A stretch of 30,279 nt of DNA from Chara braunii (lineage: Eukaryota > Streptophyta > Charophyceae > Charales > Characeae): assembly GCA_003427395.1 (NCBI GenBank), contig BFEA01000607.1, forward strand, positions 340,675 to 370,953. Direction: 5' to 3'. The translations under genes and the position numbers were made by a program. The notes below the pieces were generated by a model, which worked only from the letters and a program-made list of their open reading frames with translations, was not told the DNA's origin and did no database searches. Below are positions 1-8,229 of this stretch, in pieces (the first letter of the stretch is position 1; the number at the start of each line of letters is the position of its first letter).

Positions 1-48
<48 letters not shown>
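1..48. repeat. (AG)n microsatellite
   Basis: An uninterrupted AG dinucleotide run opens the window and decays into 'gaggagag'. The window closes on the complementary (TC)n run, so both ends are probably assembly or selection breakpoints at simple repeats. Confidence 0.98.
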
Positions 49-56
<8 letters not shown>

Positions 57-350
57 GTAAACAAATAGCTCCTTAAATAGCTCCTTAGCATTTATTTCAA
101 ACCCCTTGCGGGTTATCCGAGAGGCCCCTGCACACAATGAGCAAGGGCCACGTTGCCATGAACGAGGTAGTAGTCATAGGCATTCTAAAGTCATGGCACG
201 CCCAGTATATATATTGTTGATTCACTTTAAGGTCCGTGTTTCAACAGTTATGGGACCACTGAGCACATGACTTTCTGGGCAGTAGCAGGCCAACTCACCG
301 TGTGCTTTTCAGGGCTTCCCTCCACTACTCACCAAATGTGCAAAACTAGA
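49..350. other. No recognisable feature
   Basis: There is a short direct repeat of 'tagctcctta' near 66-88. I see no coding region, RNA gene or transposon terminus. The small reading frame starting at 267 runs into the tandem duplication and shows no family resemblance. Confidence 0.5.
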
Positions 351-604
351 ATGAATCTTCTGCTCGAACATGGAATCGTACGCCGCCATATGTTGTCTTT
401 TGTGCAAGTGGTGACGAGCGAAGCAAGGCCCTTAGGGCCACTGCTCGTAGGAAACGGAAACAAAAGAAAGAGAGGAATGAATCTTCTGCTAGAACATGGA
501 ACCATACGCCGCCATATGTTTTGTCTTTTGTGCAAGTAGTGACGAGTGGAGCAAGTCCCTTAGGGCTACTGCTCGTAGGAAAATGAAACAAGAGAAAGAA
601 AGAG
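351..604. repeat. 126-bp tandem duplication
   Basis: Two head-to-tail copies start at 351 and 477. Both begin 'atgaatcttctgct', pass through 'acgccgccatatgtt' and 'cttttgtgcaagt', and end near 'ctgctcgtaggaaa'. Divergence is modest, at roughly one base in ten. Reading frames here follow the repeat and are not evidence of a gene. Confidence 0.9.
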
Positions 605-886
605 CTACTGTAGTAAGTAGTAACTTGTAACCCATAACTGCTGGAAAGCAGACCTGACTTCGGATCCATAACATATATTGCTGGCCTGCTCCTCTTTCAT
701 ACGAAATTCGCTGAACGTCTCTTGAGATGTTGGGACCTTTGCATATGCACTGCTGGGGTCCTCGAGGAAACAGACTATTCAACAAGGACTACATGAGCCC
801 AATTTTTTTTTCTGTGGGGAGGTGCACCATTGGCTACCTAAGCCATCGTTCTCCAATTTTTATACCCTATTTATTGGGGTGCGTCG
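605..886. other. No recognisable feature
   Basis: Mixed-composition sequence linking the tandem duplication to the CACGTG array. I see nothing that I can name on either strand. Confidence 0.45.
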
Positions 887-954
887 GATCACGTGCGCGT
901 GCATGCTTACACGTGCGTTATGCGCCGCACGTGCGGAGCTCGCTCGCACGTGAT
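887..954. promoter_or_regulatory. Array of four CACGTG (G-box/E-box) palindromes
   Basis: Perfect CACGTG hexamers begin at 890, 910, 928 and 947, spaced 18-20 bp, about two helical turns. The outer pair lies in inverted context (ATCACGTGCG at 888 and CGCACGTGAT at 945). CACGTG is the core plant G-box bound by bZIP and bHLH factors. No downstream gene is recognisable, so regulatory function is inference. The array may belong to an unrecognised LTR or simply be a palindromic repeat. Confidence 0.55.
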
Positions 955-1142
955 ACGCCGCAGGTATGGGTTGGAGTATAGGCGGAGTATAGGGGTGATA
1001 TAGGTGATATTGGGGGGTTTAATAAGGGTGTGGGGGGCGGTTCGGGAGTGTTGGGTTGGTGTATGCGGGTATTGGGGGCCGCTATGGGGGTGTGGGTGGG
1101 GTTATTAGGGGCTCTTGATCCCCCCCCCCCCCCAAAAAAAAA
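955..1142. repeat. G-rich tract ending in C14/A9 homopolymers
   Basis: The plus strand carries many GGG to GGGGGG runs between about 990 and 1112 (e.g. 'ggggggcggttcggg', 'gggggtgtgggtgggg'), then 14 C at 1120-1133 and 9 A at 1134-1142. The spacing of the G runs is compatible with G-quadruplex formation. Reading frames here are composition artefacts. Confidence 0.8.
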
Positions 1143-1245
1143 GGCGCGGGGTGCCGATGACCCCCGACTGGTAGGTGCCGACCAGCCGATCGGTCGGCGG
1201 GTCGGCAGCCGACCAGTCAAGGGTCGCCGACCGTCGGCTGGTCCA
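1143..1245. repeat. GC-rich palindromic GTCGG/CCGAC cluster
   Basis: Repeated CCGACCAG / CTGGTCGG-type words in both orientations surround the palindrome CCGATCGG near 1187, giving a foldback-prone segment. No gene is seen. Confidence 0.6.
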
Positions 1246-1326
1246 ACTCTGGCCCTAGGATAATTCCTGCTATTTTCCGGTCCTGACTACCGTAGTTCAC
1301 ACTGGAGTCTGTTGGTATTTCTCATT

Positions 1327-1342
1327 AAAAAAAAAAAAAAAA
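1327..1342 (+). repeat. A16 homopolymer
   Basis: Sixteen consecutive A. The neighbouring LINE fragment is on the minus strand, where this reads as T, so it cannot be that element's poly(A) tail. It may mark a separate plus-strand retrocopy, but none is recognised. Confidence 0.9.
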
Positions 1343-1501
1343 CCTTCACGCTGGAGTCCTAATGTATTGAATTTCATCAGTGTGCTGTTTGGCATCCCAA
1401 GTTGAGTCATTACCTTTGGATGTCGTTTAAATGTCTGGACTCCTATACTCAGCTTTCCCAGTCTGGCTTATGCCAAGAAGCCCTACTAATCGGCACAATA
1501 C

Positions 1502-1960
1502 CTAGATAGCATTTTGTTCCTCTGTAGGCATACCCGTCTGCTGTCTTGTTGCTGGTTCGGCATTGTGACAGTTTTTCCACTGCAGTTGGAGTCCCAAAAT
1601 TGTCGCCACTTTGACCCAAGCCAATCAATTATGGTAGAATCTGGTGTTGACTTCCCGTCCTCTCTCTGGTTGCTGCTGAATAGCCAGTTTCACCTGCTTC
1701 AATATGAAATTGACTCCGGTTCAATCAATTCCTTGGTTGCTGCCCAGACTTTGTCTCTTGGGTATCTTGTTTTGTCTAATGTGATGCTGCATCTTTCTTG
1801 CATTCTTTTTCTTCGGGGTGGAGGTAGCGGGCGTCGATCCCGTTGCCTATCACTGCATCTTTCTTTCCGTATTACCCTAAGGGTCACTTTTTTTATCGTG
1901 TCGTACCACATGCTTTCGGGATTTTGTAGGTGGGAAGGGTTGTTGAAACGGTTTTCACCT
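1502..1960 (-). pseudogene. LINE ORF2 C-terminal fragment (post zf-RVT region)
   Basis: Read on the minus strand, this encodes the last roughly 140 residues of a LINE ORF2, broken by one frameshift near 1700 and an in-frame stop near 1630. The first part contains MWYDTIKKVTLRVIRKERC. The second contains LKQVKLAIQQQPERG and ends QTGMPTEEQNAI-stop. Both align in order with the end of the better-preserved LINE at 4386-5231, which has IWFGIVRNVTLWVIWKERC, KKVKLLIQQDLEKQQG and SYQTEQQNFRAT-stop. That shared layout is direct evidence for a second, older copy of the same LINE family. In plant LINEs the 'WxIWKER' region follows the zinc-knuckle domain downstream of reverse transcriptase. RT and endonuclease are absent here. 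It is non-functional. Confidence 0.82.
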
Positions 1961-2129
1961 TAGCAGTACCAGCTGCAGATCCCAGGGCTCGATTCCTAGA
2001 CCTTATCACACCTGTGTATAGTATCAAGTCGACCCCTGTGTTTGAACCCGTGACCTGTGTTTTGGTAGTTGATTGTTGCCTGTTGTAGCAGTAGGGGTTC
2101 GATCTGTAGGTCTGTCGACTAGGGGACAT

Positions 2130-2236
2130 AGTTGTGTAGATGTCGTAGCTGTAGCAATTCTGAAAGGTCAAGGTTGTAACTGCTACAGTTCTGAAAGGTC
2201 AAGGTCGTAGCTGCTACAGTCCCGAAAGGCCAAGTC
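2130..2236 (+). repeat. Three-copy 31-bp tandem repeat
   Basis: The words 'tgaaaggtcaagg', 'tgaaaggtcaagg' and 'cgaaaggccaag' begin at 2161, 2192 and 2223. Each is preceded by a gtagctg(c)tac-type block, giving a 31-bp period. No coding signal. Confidence 0.85.
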
Positions 2237-2352
2237 CACAGACGTCCGGAAGGTTCGAAAGTGGCCTTAAAAATCCACAAAAAATAAATTTGAGCTTTCT
2301 TAATAATCATTTTTAATACTAAATTCATTATCCGTAAATTAACATACATGAA

Positions 2353-2437
2353 CGGATGGAGAGGGATTCGAACCCCCGATATTTTGTAATATGTCAGTTT
2401 TCAAGACTGATACCTTCAACCACTCAGACATCCATCC
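2353..2437 (-). tRNA. trnS-UGA: tRNA-Ser(UGA), mitochondrial type
   Basis: The minus strand folds into a complete class II tRNA of 85 nt. The 7-bp acceptor stem is perfect (GGATGGA with TCCATCC) with discriminator G at 2353. The anticodon loop CTTGAAA sits on an ACTGA/TCAGT stem and reads TGA (2401-2403). A long variable arm of serine type and a GGGGGTTCGAATCCC T-arm follow. The body resembles land-plant mitochondrial trnS-UGA more than the plastid gene. No 3' CCA is encoded. AT-rich flanks (about 2266-2460), unlike the surrounding sequence, suggest a short organellar insertion in nuclear DNA. Whether it is transcribed is unknown, because organellar tRNA genes usually lack working Pol III promoters. 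Confidence 0.93.
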
Positions 2438-2485
2438 AAAGCAAAGACGCCCCTTGTACCTTTTTTTCCACTCCATCACAAGTGG

Positions 2486-3243
2486 TTATCGGGTAGCTGA
2501 AAATTTAGGAATGGAAATTCTGAAGTGAGAGTTTTGGGCAGTCTGAAAATCTTGAATGGTCCTGAAGTGGTGAAAGGTCGAAGACCCTGAAAACCACCTG
2601 TTTAGGAAGGCTGCATCCTGAAGTGGTGAAGGGTGTCCTGAAGTGGTCAAGTGAGAGTTTTGGGCAGTCTGAAAATCCTGAATGGTCCTGAAGTGGTGAA
2701 AGGTCCGAAGACCATGAAAACCACCCTTCACCACTTCAGGATGCAGCCTGCCTAAACATGTGGTTTTCAGGGTCTTCGGAGCTTTCACCACTTCAGGACC
2801 ATTCAAGATTTTCAGACCCGAATGGTCCTGAAGTGATGAAAGGTCCGAAGACCCTGAAAACGACCTGTGTTAGGAAGGCTGCATCCTGAAGTGGTGAAGG
2901 GTGTCTTGAAGTGGTCAAGTGAAACTTTTGGGCAGTATGAAAATCCCGAATAGTCCTGAAGTGGTGAAAGGTCCAAAGACCATGAAAAACCACCCTTCAC
3001 CACTTCAGGATGCAGCCTGCCTAAACAGGTGGTTTTCTTCGAAGCTTTCACCACTTCGGAACCATTCAGGATTTTCAGACCTGAATGAACTGGTGAAAGG
3101 TTCGAAGACCCTGAAAACCACTTGTTTAGGCAGGCTGCATCCTAAAGTGGTGAAGAGTGTCCTGAAGTGGTGAAAGGTCCGAAGACCTTGAAAACCACCT
3201 GTTTAGGCAGGCTGCATCCTGAAGTGGTGAAGGGTGTCCCGAA
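2486..3243. repeat. Alternating direct/inverted repeat block (foldback array)
   Basis: A unit of roughly 95-140 bp built from 'cctgaagtggtgaaaggtcc', 'gaagaccctgaaaaccacc' and 'ggcaggctgcatcctgaa' recurs. Forward copies cover about 2510-2722, 2820-2988 and 3080-3243. Reverse-complement copies lie at about 2723-2819 and 2989-3079. Adjacent opposite copies could pair over roughly 90 bp. All reading frames here reflect the repeat. No transposase or terminal signature is seen, so it could be a foldback/MITE-type array or a satellite with unit inversions. Confidence 0.92.
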
Positions 3244-3399
3244 GTGGTGATGAAAAATACGACTATTGTTAACCTTCTCTCACTTCGCTTAGTCAGCAGT
3301 ACCCAGTCCCAGTCTCACTTTGTACAGTTAGCAAGTACCATGAGGGACTGTGTGCACCAGGGGCCCGATGGAAAAGGGCAGACCAGCGACTTACAAAAG
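3244..3399 (+). other. Possible LTR U3 remnant
   Basis: Sequence immediately upstream of the TATA-like site of the LTR fragment. If that LTR call is right this would be U3, but I cannot align it convincingly with the second LTR copy upstream of its own TATA box. Confidence 0.35.
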
Positions 3400-3831
3400 T
3401 ATAAATCAAGAGGCAGCGCCCAGCCATTCATTCATTCCTGCGTGAGCCATGCAGAAGCGCTGCCCAGGCGACTTGTGCGAGGTGGTCTGCAGATGCCCGA
3501 AGTCGAAGTTGGTTGAAGGAAGGAGATAGCGTCCAGTGTTAGTAGTAGCGAGCGACCATAGCCGCCTTAGGTTAGAGACGGTGTTTCGGGGTGTAAGTGA
3601 GAGTGAGTGAGGTACAGTGTGAGTGCATGTGGGATATCCACGGAGGTCCAAAGTTGAGTGTGTGTAAACAGTGGATGTAAACCTTGAGTGGACACGTGAA
3701 GTGAAGGCGTGCAATCGCCATAGCCATCTTGAACCGAGTTTGTATCTGAGTTGTGTGGGCGCCCAGCGCCAGTGTGCTTCACCATCTGTTTGCATGCATG
3801 TTGTATGAAGAAGAAAGCGAGTCTGATTGCA
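3400..3831 (+). mobile_element. LTR fragment (TATA to 3' end), gypsy-type family
   Basis: It starts at a TATA-like TATAAAT (3400-3406). It then matches, in order, the minus-strand copy at 28566-28112: GGCAGCG(C/T)CCAGCCATTC, GTGAGCCATG, CTTGTGCG(A/T)GG, GGTCTGCAG(A/G)TGCCC, recurring CCATAGCC motifs, GCATGTTG and the terminal GATTGCA. Lengths from TATA to end are similar (432 and 455 nt). The other copy is followed by a tRNA-iMet primer-binding site, which identifies this terminus as an LTR 3' end. Here the next bases (3832 on) resemble that primer site only loosely. The region to about 3940, where the LINE tail begins, would be internal element sequence. Confidence 0.72.
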
Positions 3832-3940
3832 GTTGTCCAGAGCAGCATCTGGTTAGGCTGTTCAAGAAAAAGGGTAGAGAAGAGGCAAGACGATAAATCG
3901 CTTGCGCAAGCCCATTTGTGGCTTCTTTGCATCCCTTTCT

Positions 3941-3959
3941 GTTTTTTCTTTTTTTTTTA
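3941..3959 (-). other. LINE poly(A) tail
   Basis: The plus strand shows T-rich 'ttttttctttttttttta', reading as an A-rich tail on the LINE strand just after the presumed 3' UTR. It sets the likely 3' end of the LINE. Confidence 0.7.
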
Positions 3960-4007
3960 CTAGCAAAAACAGGTCCTTATGGTCCTGCCTCCATATCCAT
4001 TCTGGGG

Positions 4008-4158
4008 AGCATCAGTCCAGTTCCTTTTTTCTTTCTTTAAAAAATTTGGACCATTTCTCGATTTCTGTGTGTCATCCTTGCGCAGGGGCCATGCTAATCT
4101 TCTCTGTATCGTTCCAATCTTAACGGATGTCCCGAAGGACAGCATCAGTCCAGTTCCT
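4008..4158. repeat. Perfect 18-bp target-site duplication around U6 copy
   Basis: AGCATCAGTCCAGTTCCT occurs at 4008-4025 and again, identically, at 4141-4158. The left copy abuts the T-rich complement of an A-rich tail. The right copy abuts the first base of U6. This is the hallmark of LINE-type target-primed reverse transcription. Confidence 0.96.
4026..4140 (-). pseudogene. U6 snRNA retropseudogene, near full length, with A-rich tail
   Basis: Minus strand 4140 to about 4040 carries U6 from the 5' stem (GTCCTTCGGGACATCCG) through the ACAGAGA box (4101-4107), the AGCATGGCCCCTGCGCAAGG region paired with U4/U2 in the spliceosome, and the 3' end GAAATGGTCCAAATTTTTT. The RNA would be close to a functional U6, which pairs with the 5' splice site and forms the catalytic core. 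It is followed by the A-rich tail AAAGAAAGAAAAAA (4039-4026) and flanked by a perfect 18-bp duplication. Directly upstream is the duplication and then LINE 3' UTR. I see no plant U6 upstream element and no TATA near -30. It is therefore best read as a retrocopy rather than a transcribed gene. Confidence 0.94.
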
Positions 4159-4385
4159 ACTCCACCGGCAAGTCAAAAATACAGAAGTACAACCATGAAT
4201 CCACACATGCCCCCTTCTGTCTGGCCGAAGGGTCCCTGAACAACATTGATTACTGCACTAAACTGGAGGATTGACTGTCAGCTTACCTTCCCTGAGTCCC
4301 CTCTAGGATCCATTTGTAAGAATCTGTCAGTAAAACGATAATGCAAGGAAGACAGAAAGTAGCGCTGATATAACCCTGGAGCATC

Positions 4386-5231
4386 TCATGTGGCTCTGAA
4401 GTTTTGCTGTTCGGTCTGGTATGAATTCCTTGTTTCGTGGGCAGCAGCCGAGTTGTGCCAATCTTGCCACCTGATTTGTAGCTCATGAATCTCAGCTATC
4501 TTTCTGTTGGCCAACCAGATTCTCTTGAACTTTGACACCAGTCCTTGCTGCTTCTCCAGGTCCTGCTGAATCAGAAGTTTAACTTTCTTCCATTGGCATC
4601 GAATCTCAGTCTCCATCATAAGTCTCGTCGTTGCCCATATCTGCTCGCTCGGATTACTGCACTCGCCGATGGTCCTGCTGCACCTCTCCTTCCAGATAAC
4701 CCAAAGTGTCACATTTCTTACTATCCCGAACCAGATACGTTCAGATTTGTTAAATTGAGTAGGTATGTTAGTCCATATGAGCAATCGGGTCGGGTGTTCA
4801 GGGAGGGAGGAGGGAAAAAGGTGGTCCCTGAGTACTGAAGCTCTCGCCCATAAGTCAGTAGCAACTTTGCAGGTTATCAGACAGTGGAGCAGGACCTCCT
4901 GCTCATTGTCTGAGCCGACCAGACATTGTTCTGAGCTGTTTGGGTCGCTATTCTTTCCTCGGACGTGCAGCCACGAGTTCACTGAAAGGGCATTGTATGT
5001 GATCAGCCATTGAAGGCTTCTTATTTTGACTGGGCATATTGATTTGTACTTCTGCCAGGGCAACTCGGAGATTGGTTCCATTCTCTGGCCTAGTAGTTTG
5101 GTCCATCTTTCTTTAATTACTGGCTTGGGGTCCTTAGTTTTCAACAGCATCCTGTAACCCATTTTTACTGTATACTGAGTTATGCGCCTGGGGGTCTTGC
5201 AGATTCTGTTACTGCCCAAGCTCCAGGCCAT
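4386..5231 (-). pseudogene. LINE ORF2 C-terminal region with zf-RVT zinc knuckle
   Basis: An open frame of 281 codons covers the region downstream of reverse transcriptase. Around residues 60-125 it has the zf-RVT layout: 'KIRSLQWLITYNALSVNSWL', then EQCLVGSDNEQEVLLHCLITC, which in related LINEs holds a CxxC...H...C zinc ligand set. Here only one Cys of the expected first pair is present, apparently through loss of a single codon. 'LWVIWKERC' follows near residue 180, and a charged C-terminus ends at a TGA. It continues the reading direction of the RT block but is separated from it by stops and frameshifts. The older fragment at 1502-1960 aligns to its last 140 residues. Confidence 0.85.
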
Positions 5232-5246
5232 TCATCTGGGTCGATT

Positions 5247-6030
5247 CTAGATCTTGAATTGTTGTCTGCTTGGAATATAGTCCTTGGCCAGATACCCAGT
5301 ACCCTTATTTTTCGAAGCGTATGAGTCCAGGGTCTCATCTTGTGGATCAATGTTGTGGATGGTCAGGCATTCGGGGTTGGGTCGATCAATTAGGAAGGAG
5401 GTAAAACCAGAAGATCTGCGGTAAAATTGGTAGGCTCTTTGAGGTATCGTTTCCTGGTTCAGTACTCCCCACTCCCCTGGTTTCCACGAGAAGTCTTCTT
5501 TTAATAGGTCTTTCATCCAACCGGAATGATGTTGATTACTGTTGACAGATTTTCGTTGCGGCGATGGCATCCCTTTAGGAGTAGTCTCAGCTATCCCTCT
5601 CCTATCCAGTTTTTTCCCTCTTCATCCCATTAATAAGACTAACCTGCCAGATCCCGTGTCTGATCCAAGAGAGCCATCGCTGCCCGTTTGCAAGTGAAAG
5701 ATCTCGTGTCCCTTACACATGGGTTCCCGAGCAGGTGCTGGCGCATGACTTCCTCTTTGGACTCAGTTTTTTTTACTTTTTTAGCAGAATTCCTCTCAAT
5801 ATGTGAATGAGAGCTGACCAATAGGGGCCTGCGGGTCGCAACTCGTTTGGTGACGGGTTTGTGGGCCATCTCCTCCTGCCCGTCTTCGGCGAGCATTCTT
5901 TGTTCATCACCCAAAACAGGCCAGCCATGTTAATTGGGCTCTAGATGGGGGCTATAGCTCTGATGCTATCAAGGGCTAGCTTGTGCCATGGCAGTCTAGG
6001 CTGACTTAGTAGCTTGACTATCCACTTGAT
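5247..6030 (-). pseudogene. LINE ORF2 linker between RT and zinc knuckle, frameshifted
   Basis: Homology-like segments alternate frames. After the TAG ending the RT frame, the same frame resumes with IKWIVKLLSQPRLPWHKLAL. A second frame (5914-5639) carries 'GNPCVRDTRSFTCKRAAMAL', resembling the conserved 'GNP' block of plant LINEs. A third (5570-5247) carries WMKDLLKEDFSWKPGEW. At least two frameshifts and several stops separate these, so the original ORF2 ran through here but is no longer readable. Confidence 0.7.
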
Positions 6031-7311
6031 CTAGAGAACTTTGGTCTCATGCTTGGGATCGATTATTCCCAGTCCCCCTTTAGATGGCTTTCTCGTTATG
6101 TAATGCCAGATAATCTTAGGGATATATTTCGTTTTGTTCGGGTCGCCTGGCCATAGGTAAGCTCTGGCTCTACTGTTCAGCTCTTTAATAGTTTGGCCGG
6201 GTATAGTCCAGATAGACGCAATGTGCCACAACGTTGAAAAGATGGAAGTATTGATGGCTAAGGCTGTCCCCAGTAAGGAGGTGAATGTGGTACCCCATCT
6301 TCCCATTCTATTGATTTGCTTACTCATCAAGTTTTGAGCCATTTGCCAGGTGGGACCGTCCTTGGTTACCATAATTCCCAAGTATATCGTTGTCTCTTCT
6401 GGTTTCTCCCATGTCATTTCTACCACAGGTCCCTCCATTTGGGGTGTCTCCTCCTCTGAGAGCCACCACCCTATCGTCTTTTTCCAGTTAATCTTCATTT
6501 TTGAGGCCAGCCTGAAAGCTTCCATTGCCCTGACTATTGCTTTTACCAAGGATTCAGATGCCCTTATGAGGACTGTGAGATCGTCGGCAAACATTATCAC
6601 TGTTGGGAATTGGATCTGATGAGGTGTGCCGGTATTGACGTCTGACAGCCTCTCAATCGAGGGGTCCTTACGTAAGAAGAAGGGAATGGCTTCCATGATG
6701 AAAAGGAAGATCTGTGGGGCTAGAGGGTCTCCTTGGCGGACTGACCGGGAGATCGAGTAGCGTTCCGAGATAAGTCCATTGACTTGCACACATCCGGCAG
6801 CGTCGTTGTATAAAATCCTGACCCATTTTCTGAACTTAGGTCCCACCCCCATTTTTTCCATACTCACATTGAGAAAGGCCCAATTAACTTGGTCGTAGGC
6901 TTTCTCAAAATCGAAAAATAGGGTAGCTGTATTCATCCTCTTTTCTTTGACTTTCCTTGCTGCCTCATTTGAAGTTAAGACATTGTCAAATATATATCTG
7001 CCTGGGGTGAAACCAGCTTGGTCTATGTGGAAGCATTTATCTGTGAGGTCCAGAAGTCTGAAAGCTAAAGCCTTTGCCAGGATTTTGTATGGGAGGGTGA
7101 GCAGGGAGATTGGCCTATAATTCAGAATGGCCTCCCGGTCCCCCTTCTTGTACAGTAAGGTCACAACGCTGCTGCTCAGCAGTTCTCCCATACCCCCTTT
7201 TTCCCAGCTGCCTCTGTAAAAATGAAGCAGGTCATTGCCCATCACAGGCCAGAAAGTCTCCCAGAATTCCTTTGTAAGCCCATTGATCCGTGGGGATTTA
7301 TCGTTTTTCAT
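6031..7311 (-). pseudogene. LINE reverse transcriptase domain
   Basis: A 426-codon open frame covers most of a non-LTR reverse transcriptase. Visible motifs in order are DKSPRINGLTKEFW (block 0/1, near residue 4), NYRPISLLTLPYKILAKALA (near 65), DQAGFTPGRYIFDNVLT (near 96), the motif A aspartate in FFDFEKAYDQVNW (near 133), the SVRQGDPLAP turn (near 190) and the catalytic FADD in VIMFADDLTVL (near 240). These catalytic residues are intact. The frame ends at a TAG just before linker sequence that continues in frame, so the stop is a disabling mutation rather than the natural end. The upstream endonuclease is absent. It has no active start context. The ATG at 7311 is simply the first Met of the truncated block. 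Confidence 0.95.
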
Positions 7312-7840
7312 GCTATGAATATGTGAAGGAGATGAGCGAATTGGCCAAGTGTGAAGCTTATTTTGGCAATTGCAGATCTGCAGTTGTTCTCTAACACAGC
7401 GGCACTGTCAATTTGGAAATTGGAATTATTTGCTGATGTGCAGCAGCTCAATCTTGGCACCATTGATTTGGAACTTATCTTGATGTGCAGCATACCAGTC
7501 TAACTGCCTTTTCTAGGGAGTATACTCTGCTAAAGCATTGGATATGCCACTGTGCACTTGCAGGTCTCTATGTTTATACAAGAAGGGATACAGGCCCAAG
7601 ACGGGTCGTTCATCATGCGTCTGCCTTCACCAGCCCCTCGAGAGGATCTGGAATCAGCTGGAATGGTCAGGTGAGAACTGCAATGAGGTTCATGTACCTT
7701 CACCCAGCCCTACAGTCTTTACCTCGTCATGCAGTTTATCACTAGGGACACTAGCGCTAATGCATTTATACTTCGCCTTATTTGCTCTAGTGCATCTTAA
7801 ATTTATACTTTGACACGTTGGCCCTCCTTCCTCTACAAGA
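7312..7840. other. Unassigned sequence upstream of LINE truncation point
   Basis: Contains a loose internal repeat of 'gatgtgcagca' (7434, 7475 region). It could be the far side of the LTR element interrupted by the LINE, but I see no motif that proves it. Confidence 0.35.
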
Positions 7841-8229
7841 TTACTTTCTGTTACGATCCTGGCCGATCGCAAAGTACACATTCATCAGAAAGTACAATGC
7901 CGTCCAATTGCAAAAGGAAATGAATGAACTTGAGAGGAGAGAGAGGGAAAGAAGAAGAAGAAGAAGAAGAAGATGAAAGAAAGATGAAGAAGAAGATGTA
8001 CACCAGCAAAGACCAATGAGAATTCCCTTCTTCTTCACCAACCACTCTCCTCCTCCTTTTCTCCTCCCCTTATATTCAAACAATAAATAACAATAATAAT
8101 GTTGAATGACTGAACCAGAAACACTGTCCGAATACCTCTTCTCCTCAGGCACAACAGGAGGTCCACCATAGCGATGGCCACCTTCCTTCTTCCTCTTCAT
8201 GAAGGCCAAGGTTATGGCTGACTACTAGG
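7841..8229 (+). repeat. Purine-rich (GAA)n tract then pyrimidine-rich tract
   Basis: A GA/GAA-rich run at about 7930-8000 is followed by a CT-rich run at 8025-8070 and TATATTC/AATAAATAA-like AT sequence near 8072-8100. A plus-strand frame across the purine run encodes low-complexity Glu/Arg-rich peptide (MNELERRERE...). This could be the start of a gag-like gene, but low complexity makes that unsafe. 'ccaccatagcgatggcc' near 8162 recalls the CCATAG motif of the LTR family. Confidence 0.4.

Larger units (their letters stand above)
3941..7311 (-). mobile_element. 5'-truncated LINE (non-LTR retrotransposon)
   Basis: Minus-strand order is reverse transcriptase (7311-6031), a linker with frameshifts (about 6030-5247), the zinc-knuckle region (5231-4386), a 3' UTR, and an A-rich tail read from the T-run at 3941-3959. 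The endonuclease and any ORF1 are missing and similarity begins abruptly at a conserved 'MKNDKSP' RT block, which is typical of 5' truncation by incomplete target-primed reverse transcription. In-frame stops show it is dead. No convincing target-site duplication is visible around 3941 and 7312. A U6 retropseudogene is inserted in the 3' UTR, so the LINE landed first. The element appears to have inserted into the LTR element that begins at 3400. Confidence 0.88.

Noticed and set aside
1514-1963. 149-residue plus-strand protein
   Set aside because: It is antisense to the LINE fragment at 1502-1960, whose minus-strand homology to 4386-5231 is clear.
4026-4140. Functional U6 snRNA gene
   Set aside because: The RNA body is nearly intact, but an A-rich tail, a perfect flanking duplication and no upstream element or TATA at the usual positions mark a retrocopy.
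3941-7311. Active, autonomous LINE
   Set aside because: The endonuclease is missing, the RT frame ends in a premature stop, the linker has frameshifts, and the zinc knuckle lacks a ligand.
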